NCBI GenBank assembly: GCA_030041535.1
Contig: JASHNR010000037.1
Span: 33,719 to 97,718, forward strand
DNA: 64,000 nt
DNA from: Nitrosopumilaceae archaeon
GTDB taxonomy: Archaea; Thermoproteota; Nitrososphaeria; Nitrososphaerales; Nitrosopumilaceae
Reading direction: 5' to 3'
Below are positions 18,014 through 26,623 of this stretch, in pieces. Numbering within the stretch: position 1 is the stretch's first letter; each line of letters starts with the position of its first letter. A program made the position numbers and the translations under genes. The notes under the pieces were generated by a model that made no database searches, was not told where the DNA came from, and was given only the letters and a program-made list of their open reading frames with translations.

Positions 18014-18020
18014 TTAAATA
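18014..18020 (+). promoter_or_regulatory. TATA-like box of the RAM-domain gene
   Basis: TTAAATA centred about 25 bases before the ATG at 18042. Confidence 0.45.
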
Positions 18021-18041
18021 TTGTGAAAAGAAAATTACTTT

Positions 18042-18299
18042 ATGCCAACTACTTACATACTGATAAACTCTGATCTGGGCTCTGACGTTGAGATAATTCA
18101 GAAAATCAAGGAAATACTGGGCAAAGAGAGCGGTGTACAATATGAAGTTCAGGGTGTTTATGGCGTTTATGATATTATAATCAAGATCACAGCTGATTCA
18201 ATGGATCATTTGAGAAATATCATCACCAATAGCATACGAAAGATAGACAAGGTCTACTCCACCCTGACAATGATGGTAATAGAAGAGCAGGAAAAGTAG
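18042..18299 (+). CDS. Stand-alone Lrp/AsnC ligand-binding (RAM) domain protein
   Basis: The 85-residue protein is only the effector-binding domain of the Lrp/AsnC family: YILINSDLGSDVEIIQKIKEI, then VYGVYDIIIKITADSMDHLRNII and a last strand STLTMMVIE. It has no DNA-binding helix-turn-helix. Such proteins may sense amino acids or mix with full-length Lrp subunits. A second one is at 42392. Its stop abuts the stop of the convergent aminotransferase gene. Confidence 0.85.
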   Translation: MPTTYILINSDLGSDVEIIQKIKEILGKESGVQYEVQGVYGVYDIIIKITADSMDHLRNIITNSIRKIDKVYSTLTMMVIEEQEK

Positions 18300-19448
18300 C
18301 TAATTTCTTCTCAACGCGTCAATTACCCGTAAAATCTCTGATTCTGTGTTAAAAAAGTGCGGCGAAGCCCTGATTATTTTCTTGGAAAATATCTCTCGCA
18401 CGGCAAGTATCATGTTTTCCTTCTCTAGCCTTTTGACTATTGACTCGGAATTCTGGTCTTTGATGGCAAACGAGACTATGCTTGTTCTTTTTCTATCTTC
18501 CTGGGGACCAAACAAGATTATGCCAGGTATCTTTGATAGCTCTTCGCGCATCATGTTTGCAAGTTTGACATTTTGATTTCGTATTTTTTCTATTCCTGTC
18601 GTGAGAAGGAAATTTATGGACGCCTCAAGTCCGGCTGCTCCCGCCCAATTGCGAAACCCTGCCTGAAATCTTGCAGGCATTTCCTTGTGAACTATTTTGT
18701 TATCGTGTAAAATTGCAGACTCACCACCTATCTGTAGTGGCTCTATCAATTCGCTTGATTCTTTTTTACAGAAAAATATTCCCATGCCCATTGGGCCGCA
18801 AAGCCACTTTGATCCATTAAAGGACATGAAATCACATTTTATCTTGTTTACATCAACATCGCTGATGCATCCAACTGTTTGAGCAGCATCAATAAAGTAA
18901 GGTATATTTTTTTCTGCAAGATACTTGCCTATCTCTTCTACTGGAAGAATTGCTCCAGTGTTAAACAAGGCATGGCTTAGGACAACAAGTTGGGTGTTTC
19001 CATCAACCATCTTTTTTAATGAATCAAACTGGAAATATCCAGTTTCATCAATAGATATCTCTTGTAACCCTATTTTTTGACCCGCCCTTACCCAGGGATA
19101 ATGATTTGCAGGGTGCTCGTGATTTGAGCCACGTGTTATGATGTTTGATTGTGGCTTGAATTTCATGCCACTAGCTACAAAGTTTATTCCATCAGTCACG
19201 CTTTGCGTTAGAACCACTTCTTCTTGTTTGCACTTGATTAGCTGAGAAATTACTTTACGCAGATTGTTGAGTCGCTCTTTTACAAAATTGTCTGATAATT
19301 CAGAATCAGGACCATACTCATTATACTTTATCAGAAAATCATTCATTGCCTGTATGCTAGTCTTTGGCATTCTGGATGTAGATGCGTTATTGAGGTAGAC
19401 TCTATCCGCGTAAGGAAATTCTTGTGAAAAATCAGAACTCAAATTCAT
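18300..19448 (-). CDS. Class-V PLP aminotransferase / cysteine-desulfurase-like protein
   Basis: The 382-residue protein begins VYLNNASTSRMP and has the class-V marks: VTDGINFVASG, SHALFNTGAILPVEEIGKY, PYFIDAAQTVG with the PLP aspartate, and the Schiff-base lysine in FNGSKWLCGPMGMGIF. The SKWLCGP context is that of SufS/CsdA and isopenicillin-N-epimerase relatives. No suf or isc scaffold gene adjoins it, so the substrate is open. The gene start overlaps the possible start of the divergent gene at 19424 by 25 bases. Confidence 0.85.
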   Translation of the reverse strand: MNLSSDFSQEFPYADRVYLNNASTSRMPKTSIQAMNDFLIKYNEYGPDSELSDNFVKERLNNLRKVISQLIKCKQEEVVLTQSVTDGINFVASGMKFKPQSNIITRGSNHEHPANHYPWVRAGQKIGLQEISIDETGYFQFDSLKKMVDGNTQLVVLSHALFNTGAILPVEEIGKYLAEKNIPYFIDAAQTVGCISDVDVNKIKCDFMSFNGSKWLCGPMGMGIFFCKKESSELIEPLQIGGESAILHDNKIVHKEMPARFQAGFRNWAGAAGLEASINFLLTTGIEKIRNQNVKLANMMREELSKIPGIILFGPQEDRKRTSIVSFAIKDQNSESIVKRLEKENMILAVREIFSKKIIRASPHFFNTESEILRVIDALRRN

Positions 19449-20086
19449 TATTATATTACAATTTTGTACCTATTGTGTTGTTTAAAAATCATGACGAATC
19501 TGAGAAGTTGGCCCCAAAATTAAAAGACGTTCTCTCACAAGTACAAATTAATTCTGTTCTGTATTCTGATCCTTTTGTAAAAGCAGGCTTTATATCAAAA
19601 CTTGTCAGCGAAGTAAAAACTAGCGTACTGTATCTGGATCTTGATTTGCTGTATAGTGGATATGTAGCATCAGGCACAATTGCCTCACAAGACAATCTCA
19701 CTTTGTATCACCCCTCTAAAGATACAATTAGCGACATACTGACAGAAATACTTGTCAAGGCAAGCACGTCTCAAGTGCTAGTCGTAATAGATTCAATCAA
19801 TGGCCTTTTCAATATATTACACAAAAAAGATGTTGGAAAGGCAGTAGCTTCAATAATTGTATTACTTGCAAGCATTACCCGCGTCACAAAATCCTATATT
19901 GTCATATCCAGCATGGCAAGATACAAAAAAGAAGAGGGCTGGGTTTTGTCACCAACTGGAAAACGGTTCATTGAGACAAAAAACAGCAAGAAAATATTGC
20001 TTGAACAAGGAAAGGAAGGAATCATTGTAAATCTCTTGGGGGATTCGGGCAAACTGCTGCTTCCAGCAAACTCTATTCCGATCTAG
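19424..20086 (+). CDS. RecA/KaiC-like ATPase-fold protein without a Walker A motif
   Basis: The 220-residue protein follows the RecA/RadB core order. There is a strand with YSDPFVKAGFISKLV where GxxGxGKT would stand, VLYLDLD, a Walker-B-like VLVVIDSINGLF, ITRVTKSYIVISSM, and a last strand region. The P-loop glycine/lysine pattern is missing, so ATP hydrolysis is doubtful. The GTG at 19424 overlaps the divergent gene. GTG 19475 or TTG 19478, about 25 bases after a TATA-like TATTATATTA, are likelier starts. It may be a degenerate recombinase paralogue or a partner of one. Confidence 0.65.
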   Translation: MKNQNSNSLLYYNFVPIVLFKNHDESEKLAPKLKDVLSQVQINSVLYSDPFVKAGFISKLVSEVKTSVLYLDLDLLYSGYVASGTIASQDNLTLYHPSKDTISDILTEILVKASTSQVLVVIDSINGLFNILHKKDVGKAVASIIVLLASITRVTKSYIVISSMARYKKEEGWVLSPTGKRFIETKNSKKILLEQGKEGIIVNLLGDSGKLLLPANSIPI

Positions 20087-20358
20087 TCCAGTCTCTTGAT
20101 TATGTGATATCCAAACTGTGTTTTTACAATATCGGAGATCTGTCCCTTTTCTAGTGCAAATGCAGCTTTTTCAAATTCCTTTACCATGGCACCTCTTCCA
20201 AAAAGGCCTAGGTCTCCACCTTTTTTCTTTGAAACATCTATGGAATACTGCAGGGCAAGTTTTGAAAAGCTCTCGCCGCTTGATAATTTTGTTTTGATCT
20301 CTTGGGCCACACTCAATTTTTCTACCAATATGTGTGAACAATGAATTTTGCTTACCAT
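20083..20358 (-). CDS. Parvulin-type peptidyl-prolyl isomerase
   Basis: A single-domain parvulin (about 91 residues from MVSKIHCSHILVEK). The family signatures are SHILV, GESFSKLALQYSID, KKGGDLGLFGRGAMVKEFEKAAFAL, and FGYHIIKRLD. Stand-alone parvulins of this kind are known from thaumarchaea, such as the studied homologue of Cenarchaeum. There is no signal peptide, so it probably acts in the cytoplasm or at the membrane face. An ATG two codons upstream (20364) is possible. It overlaps the convergent gene's stop by four bases. The window also has a cyclophilin and an FKBP. Confidence 0.92.
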   Translation of the reverse strand: MVSKIHCSHILVEKLSVAQEIKTKLSSGESFSKLALQYSIDVSKKKGGDLGLFGRGAMVKEFEKAAFALEKGQISDIVKTQFGYHIIKRLD

Positions 20359-20364
20359 GATCAC

Positions 20365-20531
20365 AGATTGTTGACAAATTATAAAAAAACGTCGGTCCGA
20401 AAATCGTCTCTCATTCTAATTTCTTAGAATGAGCTGATCAAACTCTAACACTGTTATAAAATTTTCAAACGCCGTTATAACATCGATCTTTTCAGCAAGT
20501 TATATTAAGATCATTTAAAGTAATACTGAAC
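20365..20531. other. Regulatory region before the ferredoxin gene
   Basis: It holds a perfect 10-bp inverted repeat at 20410-20433 (arms CTCATTCTAA and TTAGAATGAG, loop of 4) and the word GTTATAA twice at about 20453 and 20474. A TATA-like CATTTAAAG lies at about 20512-20520. The repeat could be a terminator of upstream-reading transcripts or an operator. Confidence 0.45.
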
Positions 20532-20831
20532 ATGCCAGTTGGAATTATTCCAGATATCGGCGAACAAATGTGCATAGGATGTGCACTCTGCGTAGAGATT
20601 TGTACATCACTAGGCCCAGACGTACTAAGAGTAAAACCAGTAGAAGGCTGGAAGAGAGGTAAAGCATTTGTATTTTATCCAGAGAGATGCATCTCAGACG
20701 GTGCATGCATCGGCGTTTGCCCAACAAAGGCAATCTTCTGGATGAGACCAATGGACTTTACTCCAGGACAACCAGTACCACTGTATAGGAACTCTATATT
20801 CGTCAAAGGTTGGACTGAACTAGCCGAATAG
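20532..20831 (+). CDS. Two-cluster 4Fe-4S ferredoxin
   Basis: The 99-residue protein has two cysteine sets: CIGCALCVEIC near residues 14-24 and CISDGACIGVCP near 56-67. The first has the usual CxxCxxCxxxC spacing. The second has CxxxxxCxxxC with a shorter tail, so the clusters may not be identical. A C-terminal extension (FTPGQPVPLYRNSIFVKGW) is longer than in minimal ferredoxins and may contact a partner. It stands alone with its own upstream regulatory region. It is probably an abundant electron carrier. Confidence 0.9.
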   Translation: MPVGIIPDIGEQMCIGCALCVEICTSLGPDVLRVKPVEGWKRGKAFVFYPERCISDGACIGVCPTKAIFWMRPMDFTPGQPVPLYRNSIFVKGWTELAE

Positions 20832-20894
20832 ACAGGTTCAACATAACTCCTTTTTATTATTCTCACCCTAACCTTCGGTTTCTAAATATATGGA

Positions 20895-21407
20895 ATGCAA
20901 TCATCTCTAGCAGTGAGCAAACCAGGCAATCTCTGGAGAAAAATGCATGGCAAAATTACAAAGAAACCCACTAACTTTAGTTGGCTGCTTGGCAACCAAC
21001 TTGCAGGAAGTGGAATGCCAACCACACATTCAGAAATTGACTGGGTGGTAAAGCAGGGAGTCAGGTCAATAGTTACAATGACAGAAGAGTCCTTACCGGA
21101 TTCGTGGGTAAAGGATGTCAAGTACTTGCATGTACCAACAGAAGATTTTTCTGCACCTGACATGGAGCAGATTGATCAAGCAGTAGAGTTTATCCACGAA
21201 AGAATTCAAAATAACGAACCCGTTATGGTTCACTGCGCAGCTGGAATAGGAAGAACTGGAACCATTCTTGCATGCTATCTTGTAAAGTATAAAAAATTGT
21301 CTGCAAAGGACGCCATAGAAAAAGTACGAAAAGAAAGGCCAGGTTCAATCCAATCCGAATCTCAGGAATTAGCAATCAGCTTGTATTACAAGCATATATG
21401 CAACTAA
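20895..21407 (+). CDS. Dual-specificity protein phosphatase
   Basis: The 170-residue cysteine phosphatase has the P-loop HCAAGIGRTGT (about residues 115-125), with the general-acid aspartate probably in VPTEDFSAPD. The N-terminal part (FSWLLGNQLAGSGMPTTHSEIDWVV) fits archaeal DSP/Cdc14-like members. It removes phosphate from proteins, or possibly from nucleotides or lipids. Its stop directly abuts the stop of the small convergent gene at 21408. No kinase gene is next to it. Confidence 0.88.
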   Translation: MQSSLAVSKPGNLWRKMHGKITKKPTNFSWLLGNQLAGSGMPTTHSEIDWVVKQGVRSIVTMTEESLPDSWVKDVKYLHVPTEDFSAPDMEQIDQAVEFIHERIQNNEPVMVHCAAGIGRTGTILACYLVKYKKLSAKDAIEKVRKERPGSIQSESQELAISLYYKHICN

Positions 21408-21563
21408 TTATTCTGGTATTGATGTAGTTACCATCTTTCCATTTTCAAGTTTGATAAAGAGGAATCTGTTGTCTTTGAAGATCAAGGTAATCTCATTGTC
21501 TCTTTCAGACTTGTCTTCAACTTCAAGCAATTCCTGTCCTCTAATACCATCGAATTTTGCCAT
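21408..21563 (-). CDS. Small conserved-looking protein, unknown function
   Basis: A 51-residue open frame starting ATG at 21561-21563 (MAKFDGIRGQELLEVEDKS) and ending TTSIPE. It alternates acidic and hydrophobic residues in a way typical of a small folded beta protein (EITLIFKDNRFLFIKLENGKMV). It is codirectional with the gene at 21593 and fits exactly between two genes. I know no family for it; reality is supported by its composition and tight packing only. Confidence 0.55.
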   Translation of the reverse strand: MAKFDGIRGQELLEVEDKSERDNEITLIFKDNRFLFIKLENGKMVTTSIPE

Positions 21564-21592
21564 GACGTTACTCTAATAATTCCATTTATATC

Positions 21593-22135
21593 CTATTTGG
21601 TGATTTCAATTTCAATTTCTTTAGAGTTTGTCTTGCCATCAAACTCTTCAGCATAGTCATGCTTGAACCAAGAGACATAGACTTCTGCACCAATCTTGTG
21701 CTTTCCTGGTCCAAGCTCAGATGCCTTGAAATCTATTTTTTCGTCAAAATCAAGTAACAGCTGTTGCGCTTCTACCTGGTTCATTGGAATGTGCGGTTCA
21801 AAGTTCTTGGATATCTGTACCCAGATCTTCTTTTCTGCCATCTGGGTAAGCTTTGGGTTTCGTGTCCAGAAAAGGGCAGCCTTTTTGTACGTATCTACTG
21901 GTGTTCCCACCTCGCGCTTTCTTAGTCCGCCGGAATAGAGTTTGATGCCATATTTGAGCTTGAATACATTATCGTGTTTGTTGTATGCACGCTCCCAATT
22001 TTTTTCATTGAATGCTTCACGAAGTCCTCCGGTTACAGAGAATTTCACATTTATTGCTATGTTGTCATTTACGCTGAATTTATCAACAGATTTTTCTAAC
22101 AAGACCTTGTCTATCGTGCTTTTTTCGTTTGCCAA
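21593..22135 (-). CDS. Cytoplasmic protein of unknown function, beta-rich
   Basis: The 180-residue protein has no signal peptide or membrane segment. Its strand-rich pattern (FSVNDNIAINVKFSV, KHKIGAEVYVSWFKHDYAEEF, then KEIEIEIT at the end) suggests a beta-sandwich, with a more helical middle part containing many aromatic residues. I recognise no named family. It is divergent from rpoL, with only 45 bases between the starts. Confidence 0.65.
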   Translation of the reverse strand: MANEKSTIDKVLLEKSVDKFSVNDNIAINVKFSVTGGLREAFNEKNWERAYNKHDNVFKLKYGIKLYSGGLRKREVGTPVDTYKKAALFWTRNPKLTQMAEKKIWVQISKNFEPHIPMNQVEAQQLLLDFDEKIDFKASELGPGKHKIGAEVYVSWFKHDYAEEFDGKTNSKEIEIEITK

Positions 22136-22148
22136 CTCTTCGTAATGA

Positions 22149-22155
22149 TTTATAT
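22149..22155 (+). promoter_or_regulatory. TATA box of the rpoL-tfs unit
   Basis: TTTATAT centred 29 bases before the ATG at 22181. This supports that ATG over the earlier in-frame ATG at 22145. Confidence 0.5.
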
Positions 22156-22180
22156 CATCAATAAGTGTTTTTTCACTTAC

Positions 22181-22462
22181 ATGGACGTTCAGGTCAAAAA
22201 GTCTTCTACAAAGGAAGTTCTCCTAGACATAAGAAAATCTGACATTAGTACACTATACATAGTCCAACATGAATTGCTCAAGGATCCTACAGTGGAATTT
22301 GCAGCTGTAGTGCTAAAACATCCACTAACCAAGGAATATGCAATGCGCGTAAACACATCCAAGGGCAACCCGATCAAGGAAATTGAAAAGGCTATCAAGG
22401 TTGCAATAGGTTACTCTGATGAACTAAAAAAGGCGATTAATTCAAAAATTAAAGGTGTCTAG
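22181..22462 (+). CDS. rpoL: RNA polymerase subunit L (Rpb11-like)
   Basis: The small assembly subunit of archaeal RNA polymerase, which pairs with subunit D. From MDVQVKKSSTKEVLLDIRKSD the protein is 93 residues, normal for RpoL, and has the family marks STLYIVQHELLKDPTVEFAAVVLKHPLTKEYAMRV. A frame extends 12 codons upstream, but the TATA box position favours this start. The stop is followed directly by the ATG of tfs, so both transcription genes are one unit. Confidence 0.92.
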   Translation: MDVQVKKSSTKEVLLDIRKSDISTLYIVQHELLKDPTVEFAAVVLKHPLTKEYAMRVNTSKGNPIKEIEKAIKVAIGYSDELKKAINSKIKGV

Positions 22463-22777
22463 ATGAAATTTTGCCCCAAGTGTGAAGCTAGGCTTAAGCT
22501 AGCTGACTCAGAGGCTGAATTTGTATGTCCTAAATGTAACTATAGTGAGAAAGGCACCAAGGCAAAAAAGAAGGCAAAGGCAGAGGACCGCTCTACAATT
22601 AACATACTTGATGAAAAAGAGAAAAAAGAAACCTTGCCTGTCATAAAAATTGAATGTACAAAATGTGGGCATAATGAAGCAGTGTGGTGGATGTTACAAA
22701 CCCGAAGTGCTGATGAGCCTACAACGCAATTTTATAGATGCGTTAGTTGCAGTTTTACTTGGCGGAACTACGCATAA
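22463..22777 (+). CDS. tfs: Transcription factor S (TFS, TFIIS/Rpb9-like)
   Basis: A 104-residue protein that triggers RNA cleavage in stalled RNA polymerase. It has an N-terminal zinc ribbon (CPKCEARL, CPKCNYSE), a charged linker, and a C-terminal zinc ribbon (CTKCGHNE, CVSCSFTW). The catalytic acidic pair is present in the loop RSADEPTTQFYRC. Its ATG begins at the base after the rpoL stop, so the two are translationally linked. Confidence 0.93.
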   Translation: MKFCPKCEARLKLADSEAEFVCPKCNYSEKGTKAKKKAKAEDRSTINILDEKEKKETLPVIKIECTKCGHNEAVWWMLQTRSADEPTTQFYRCVSCSFTWRNYA

Positions 22778-22890
22778 CAGCTCTCACAAGTTCGCGATTC
22801 ATAATTATGACATCAAAAGTTATTGTGAAATAACCTTGACAGATCTCTCGCATAAGGTTTAACTTGGACATGCTAGACATGTGAATAAGT

Positions 22891-23637
22891 TTGGCATTTT
22901 CTGCAAAGACCGGAGGCTCTGATGAATGGAAAGCAGTGATATCTGCCATTTCTACCCTTGTGGAAGAGGCTACCTTTGAGGCAACAGGCGAAGGAATTGC
23001 TTTTCGGGGAATGGATCCTTCTCATGTTGCGTTAATTGATATTTCATGGCCCAATTCTGCATTTGAAAAATATGTCTGTGATGAAGACGTAAAGTTTGGT
23101 GTAAGGATTGACGAGTTTGCCAAGCTAATCAAGAGGTCTGACAAAAAAGACAACATCGAGATAAGCATCTCCGAGGAAAAATTGCTACTTGTTACTATTG
23201 GCAAAAATAAGAAATACAAAATGAGGCTCATAGAAAGTTCTGCAACAGATACTCCCTTGCCAAAAATTACCTATAGTGCAAAGGTTGCTGTGACCTCAAC
23301 TGAATTTGATAGAATTCTAGGTGACATTCAAGTGGTTTCAGAATATCTCTCAATCACTACAAATGCCAACAAGGCGGAATTTTCCGGCAGGGGTGACTCG
23401 GGTGAAGCAGTGATCACACTAGAGAAGGGAATGCCTGAGATGCCAGAAATTGAAGTCAAAGAAGACAGTACGGCAACTTATAGTCTTGACTATCTTAACA
23501 GCATTGTAAAGGCGGTAGGATCTGCAGCTGGTACGGTTGTATGTGAATACTCTACCAAAATGCCACTTCGACTAGAGTTTAAGGTTGCAAATATAGGCAG
23601 AATTCATTTCTATCTGGCTCCAAGAGTTGAAAGTTAA
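22891..23637 (+). CDS. pcn: PCNA sliding clamp
   Basis: The 248-residue ring subunit that tethers PolD and other enzymes to DNA. Marks include the N-terminal FSAKTGGSDEWKAVISAISTLVEEATFEATGEGIAFRGMDPSHVALIDI, the interdomain region, and the end FKVANIGRIHFYLAPRVES. Only one copy is seen here, suggesting a homotrimer, though the rest of the genome is unseen. The start is TTG at 22891. It lies after rpoL-tfs and before aspartate kinase. Confidence 0.95.
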   Translation: MAFSAKTGGSDEWKAVISAISTLVEEATFEATGEGIAFRGMDPSHVALIDISWPNSAFEKYVCDEDVKFGVRIDEFAKLIKRSDKKDNIEISISEEKLLLVTIGKNKKYKMRLIESSATDTPLPKITYSAKVAVTSTEFDRILGDIQVVSEYLSITTNANKAEFSGRGDSGEAVITLEKGMPEMPEIEVKEDSTATYSLDYLNSIVKAVGSAAGTVVCEYSTKMPLRLEFKVANIGRIHFYLAPRVES

Positions 23638-23673
23638 AAGCATTTTAAGGATATTATAATCAGGTATACTGGT

Positions 23674-25074
23674 TTGAAGCTAGTCCTAAAGTTTGGTGGA
23701 ACATCAATTGCTTCTGCAGCAAACATTCGAAATGTAGCCAACCTGATAAAATCACTCTCAAAAGAAAACAAGATAATTCCAGTCTTTTCAGCAATGAGTG
23801 GCGTTACAGACGACCTGATTAGGATAACAACTCACATCAAAGACAGGAACACAGAAGCTGCCAATTCTCTGGCAAAAAAAATTATCAAGATGCACATGGA
23901 CATTTCTCATCAATGTGTAAAAAACCCAAAAATCAGAAAGGACCTAGTAAGCAAAATGAGATCTGATCTAGATGAGCTTGAGGACCTATTACACGGCATG
24001 TTGCTCCTCGGGGAGGTAACTCCTCGATCTTCTGACTATTTGATCTCCTTTGGAGAAAGATTATCAGTTAACCTGATTGCTTTTACATTAAATGACATTG
24101 GCGTCAAGGCAGTGCCGCTTGCAGGAAAAGATGCCGGAATTGTAACTGATTCAAATTTTGGTGAAGCAAAGCCATTGATGGATACCACACGACTGCACGT
24201 ATCCCACAAGATTGAGAGTCTTTCGCAGAAAAAGACAATGCCAGTAATAGGAGGTTTTGCCGGCGCGGATCAGCATGGCAACATAACTACATTTGGCAGA
24301 GGAGGATCTGATTATACCGCCACAATAATTGCATCCAGCATAAAGGCTGATGAAGTGTGGCTGATGAGTGACGTGGATGGATTGATGACAACAGACCCAA
24401 AGATTGTAAAAAATGCCAAACTGATCAAAGAAGTATCATATGTTGAAGCCATGGAGATGGCTTTATTTGGTGCAAAACAAATTCACCCAAGAGCTCTTGA
24501 GCCGCTAGTTGCAAAAAAAATCACACTACGAATCCGAAATACGTTTAACATAAAAAATCCAGGCACGCTTGTAACAGCAGATCCGCAAGCTCACACACAA
24601 GAGACAGTAAAGTGTGTAAGTGCAATAAGGCATACGGGACTAATTGATGTACGGGGAGGAAGCATGGTAGGTGCTCCAGGTACTGCGGCTACAATATTTT
24701 CTACTCTTGCAAAAGCTGGCGTCAATGTGATGATGATCTCTCAGAGCCCATCAGAATCAAGCATATCAATTATTGTAAAAAAGAATGACATGGACAAAGC
24801 TGTTAATGTACTTGAGATGAACCTGCTTGGCAAAATAATCAAAAAAGTAGACATCACTGTAGATGTATCCATTATAGCACTAATTGGATCTGGAATGAGA
24901 GGAATAGCAGGTGTTGCCTCTAAGGTATTTACTGCAGTAGCAAAAAAGAGCATAAATGTAATAATGATTGCACAAGGCTCGTCTGAGCTCAACATTGCTT
25001 TTGTTGTCAAAGATTCTGACTGTAATGCGGCAGTGCAAGCATTGCATGATGAATTTGATTTGGCAAAAACTTAG
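23674..25074 (+). CDS. Aspartate kinase
   Basis: This kinase makes aspartyl phosphate, the first step to lysine, methionine and threonine. The 466-residue protein begins LVLKFGGTSIASAANI (kinase signature), has SFGERLSVNLIAF and TFGRGGSDYTATIIA in the kinase domain, and two C-terminal ACT domains (IDVRGGSMVGAPGTAATIF and ALIGSGMRGIAGVASKVF), which usually give end-product inhibition. It has no fused homoserine dehydrogenase. The start is TTG at 23674. No other gene of the pathway adjoins it. Confidence 0.93.
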   Translation: MKLVLKFGGTSIASAANIRNVANLIKSLSKENKIIPVFSAMSGVTDDLIRITTHIKDRNTEAANSLAKKIIKMHMDISHQCVKNPKIRKDLVSKMRSDLDELEDLLHGMLLLGEVTPRSSDYLISFGERLSVNLIAFTLNDIGVKAVPLAGKDAGIVTDSNFGEAKPLMDTTRLHVSHKIESLSQKKTMPVIGGFAGADQHGNITTFGRGGSDYTATIIASSIKADEVWLMSDVDGLMTTDPKIVKNAKLIKEVSYVEAMEMALFGAKQIHPRALEPLVAKKITLRIRNTFNIKNPGTLVTADPQAHTQETVKCVSAIRHTGLIDVRGGSMVGAPGTAATIFSTLAKAGVNVMMISQSPSESSISIIVKKNDMDKAVNVLEMNLLGKIIKKVDITVDVSIIALIGSGMRGIAGVASKVFTAVAKKSINVIMIAQGSSELNIAFVVKDSDCNAAVQALHDEFDLAKT

Positions 25075-25125
25075 GCACGTTTTACTGAAAAGCATATTTA
25101 TGCTGAGCAGGCATCTTGAAGAACC

Positions 25126-26586
25126 ATGAACAGGCTACTTGTTGCAGTAATTATTGCAGTTGCAGTAGGTATCATATTTTCTGTTCCCTTGTTATCTAAT
25201 AATTTAGCTACTGCGGGAACTATAAAAAAAATACAATTTACTCAAACCCTTACATCATCGCAGGACCCCGGACTGGGAGACAGCAACGAACAGCTTGCAA
25301 TGATACTGCTGCCAAATAATGGAACTCTTTACACTGGAACGCTAACATATACTGCAAGCGAGCCTGTTCAGGTTGTAATTCTACATCAAATTGATAAAAG
25401 CGACTCAAAAGGTCAGCCTGTGTGGACTGTTGACAATAACACAATTTATGCTGAAACCATAATTAATTCGGATTCAAATGGTGGAACTCTAGATTTTGCA
25501 GGATCGGCAATTGGACTTCATTCCATAAACTCAACTCAATTTACGGTAACAGCAAGCCTTGATGGATGGATAAGGGGTACAACACCAGAGTTTTTGCAAA
25601 ATAATACCCAAGTTATTTCTGAAAACAATCTGAAATCATCCAGAGCAGAAATTTCGGTGAACATACCAATGCACAAGGGACTGTACAATGGAAGCTCTGT
25701 TTATTATATCATAACTGATTCAAGTGACAGCATAGAAGCCAGTCAAATATCTACAGAACAAAACTGGAAGGTGCAACAATCTCCTCTCTTGGCACAAGCT
25801 CCACAAAAATTGCTCAGCAAGATGTATGTGTTTACAAATGGAGTAACCGGGGATGGGACACAGGGATACCAAGACGAAGTGTTTTCAGATACACCATCTG
25901 ATACAAGCTATACGCCAGTCAATCTGGTAATCCAGGCCACATGGAGTCCAGGAAAAATCCCGCAAGTTCTAAACTCTACAAAAGATATTCTTGATGCAAA
26001 TACAACAGGCGCTATAACACTAACCAACACTGGAGCTATAGTCAATACTCCACAAATAGTTTGGCCAGGAGGCCAGCTGGCTGTTAGAAATAGTACGGAA
26101 CTATCTGATCAAACAGCCTATGTCGGAAGCCAGGTACTCAATTTAGATACTGCAAGCAAGTCTGTTACATTTGTAGCACATCGGGGATGGGGTCCGGATG
26201 GAAAGACAGTTTATTACATAATTACAAGCGGCACACCTGACGGTCCTGCAAAAATGATGGGACTTGAAAACACGCCAGCATTGTCATTATTGTCGTCTGC
26301 TGCAAGGGATCTTTACAATTTTGCCAATGGCATCAAGAGCGGTGGGCCATTTGGCTTTCAAGAAGGAATTTCTAGTGCGCAGCTTGGCGATATATCTTAT
26401 TCTCCCATCTGCAATATATCGATGATAACATGGACAAATCCTCAAAATGCAACATTGTTACAAAACATGAATGACATTAACTTTGAAAAATCTCAGGGAA
26501 CAATTACTGTACAACCTGCCCAAGTACTCAATAGCAACTACATGCTTGATTGTCCCATCATTGATATTCCAAAAAGCAACCCATGA
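25126..26586 (+). CDS. Exported protein with two related domains, unknown function
   Basis: An N-terminal membrane or signal segment (LLVAVIIAVAVGIIFSVPLL) is followed by a long extracellular beta-rich part with many N-glycosylation-type sites. The motif SVYYIITDSSDS near residue 205 returns as TVYYIITSGTPDGPAKMMG near 363, each followed by a domain with FTNGVTGDG..GYQDEVF and FANGIKSGG..GFQEGIS, so the protein is an internal duplication of about 160 residues. The family is known in thaumarchaeal genomes but without function. A TATA-like CATATTTA lies 28 bases upstream. Confidence 0.75.
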   Translation: MNRLLVAVIIAVAVGIIFSVPLLSNNLATAGTIKKIQFTQTLTSSQDPGLGDSNEQLAMILLPNNGTLYTGTLTYTASEPVQVVILHQIDKSDSKGQPVWTVDNNTIYAETIINSDSNGGTLDFAGSAIGLHSINSTQFTVTASLDGWIRGTTPEFLQNNTQVISENNLKSSRAEISVNIPMHKGLYNGSSVYYIITDSSDSIEASQISTEQNWKVQQSPLLAQAPQKLLSKMYVFTNGVTGDGTQGYQDEVFSDTPSDTSYTPVNLVIQATWSPGKIPQVLNSTKDILDANTTGAITLTNTGAIVNTPQIVWPGGQLAVRNSTELSDQTAYVGSQVLNLDTASKSVTFVAHRGWGPDGKTVYYIITSGTPDGPAKMMGLENTPALSLLSSAARDLYNFANGIKSGGPFGFQEGISSAQLGDISYSPICNISMITWTNPQNATLLQNMNDINFEKSQGTITVQPAQVLNSNYMLDCPIIDIPKSNP

Positions 26587-26623
26587 AAAGGGATAAATTT
26601 ACTCTAAAAATTTCTTATTGTTG

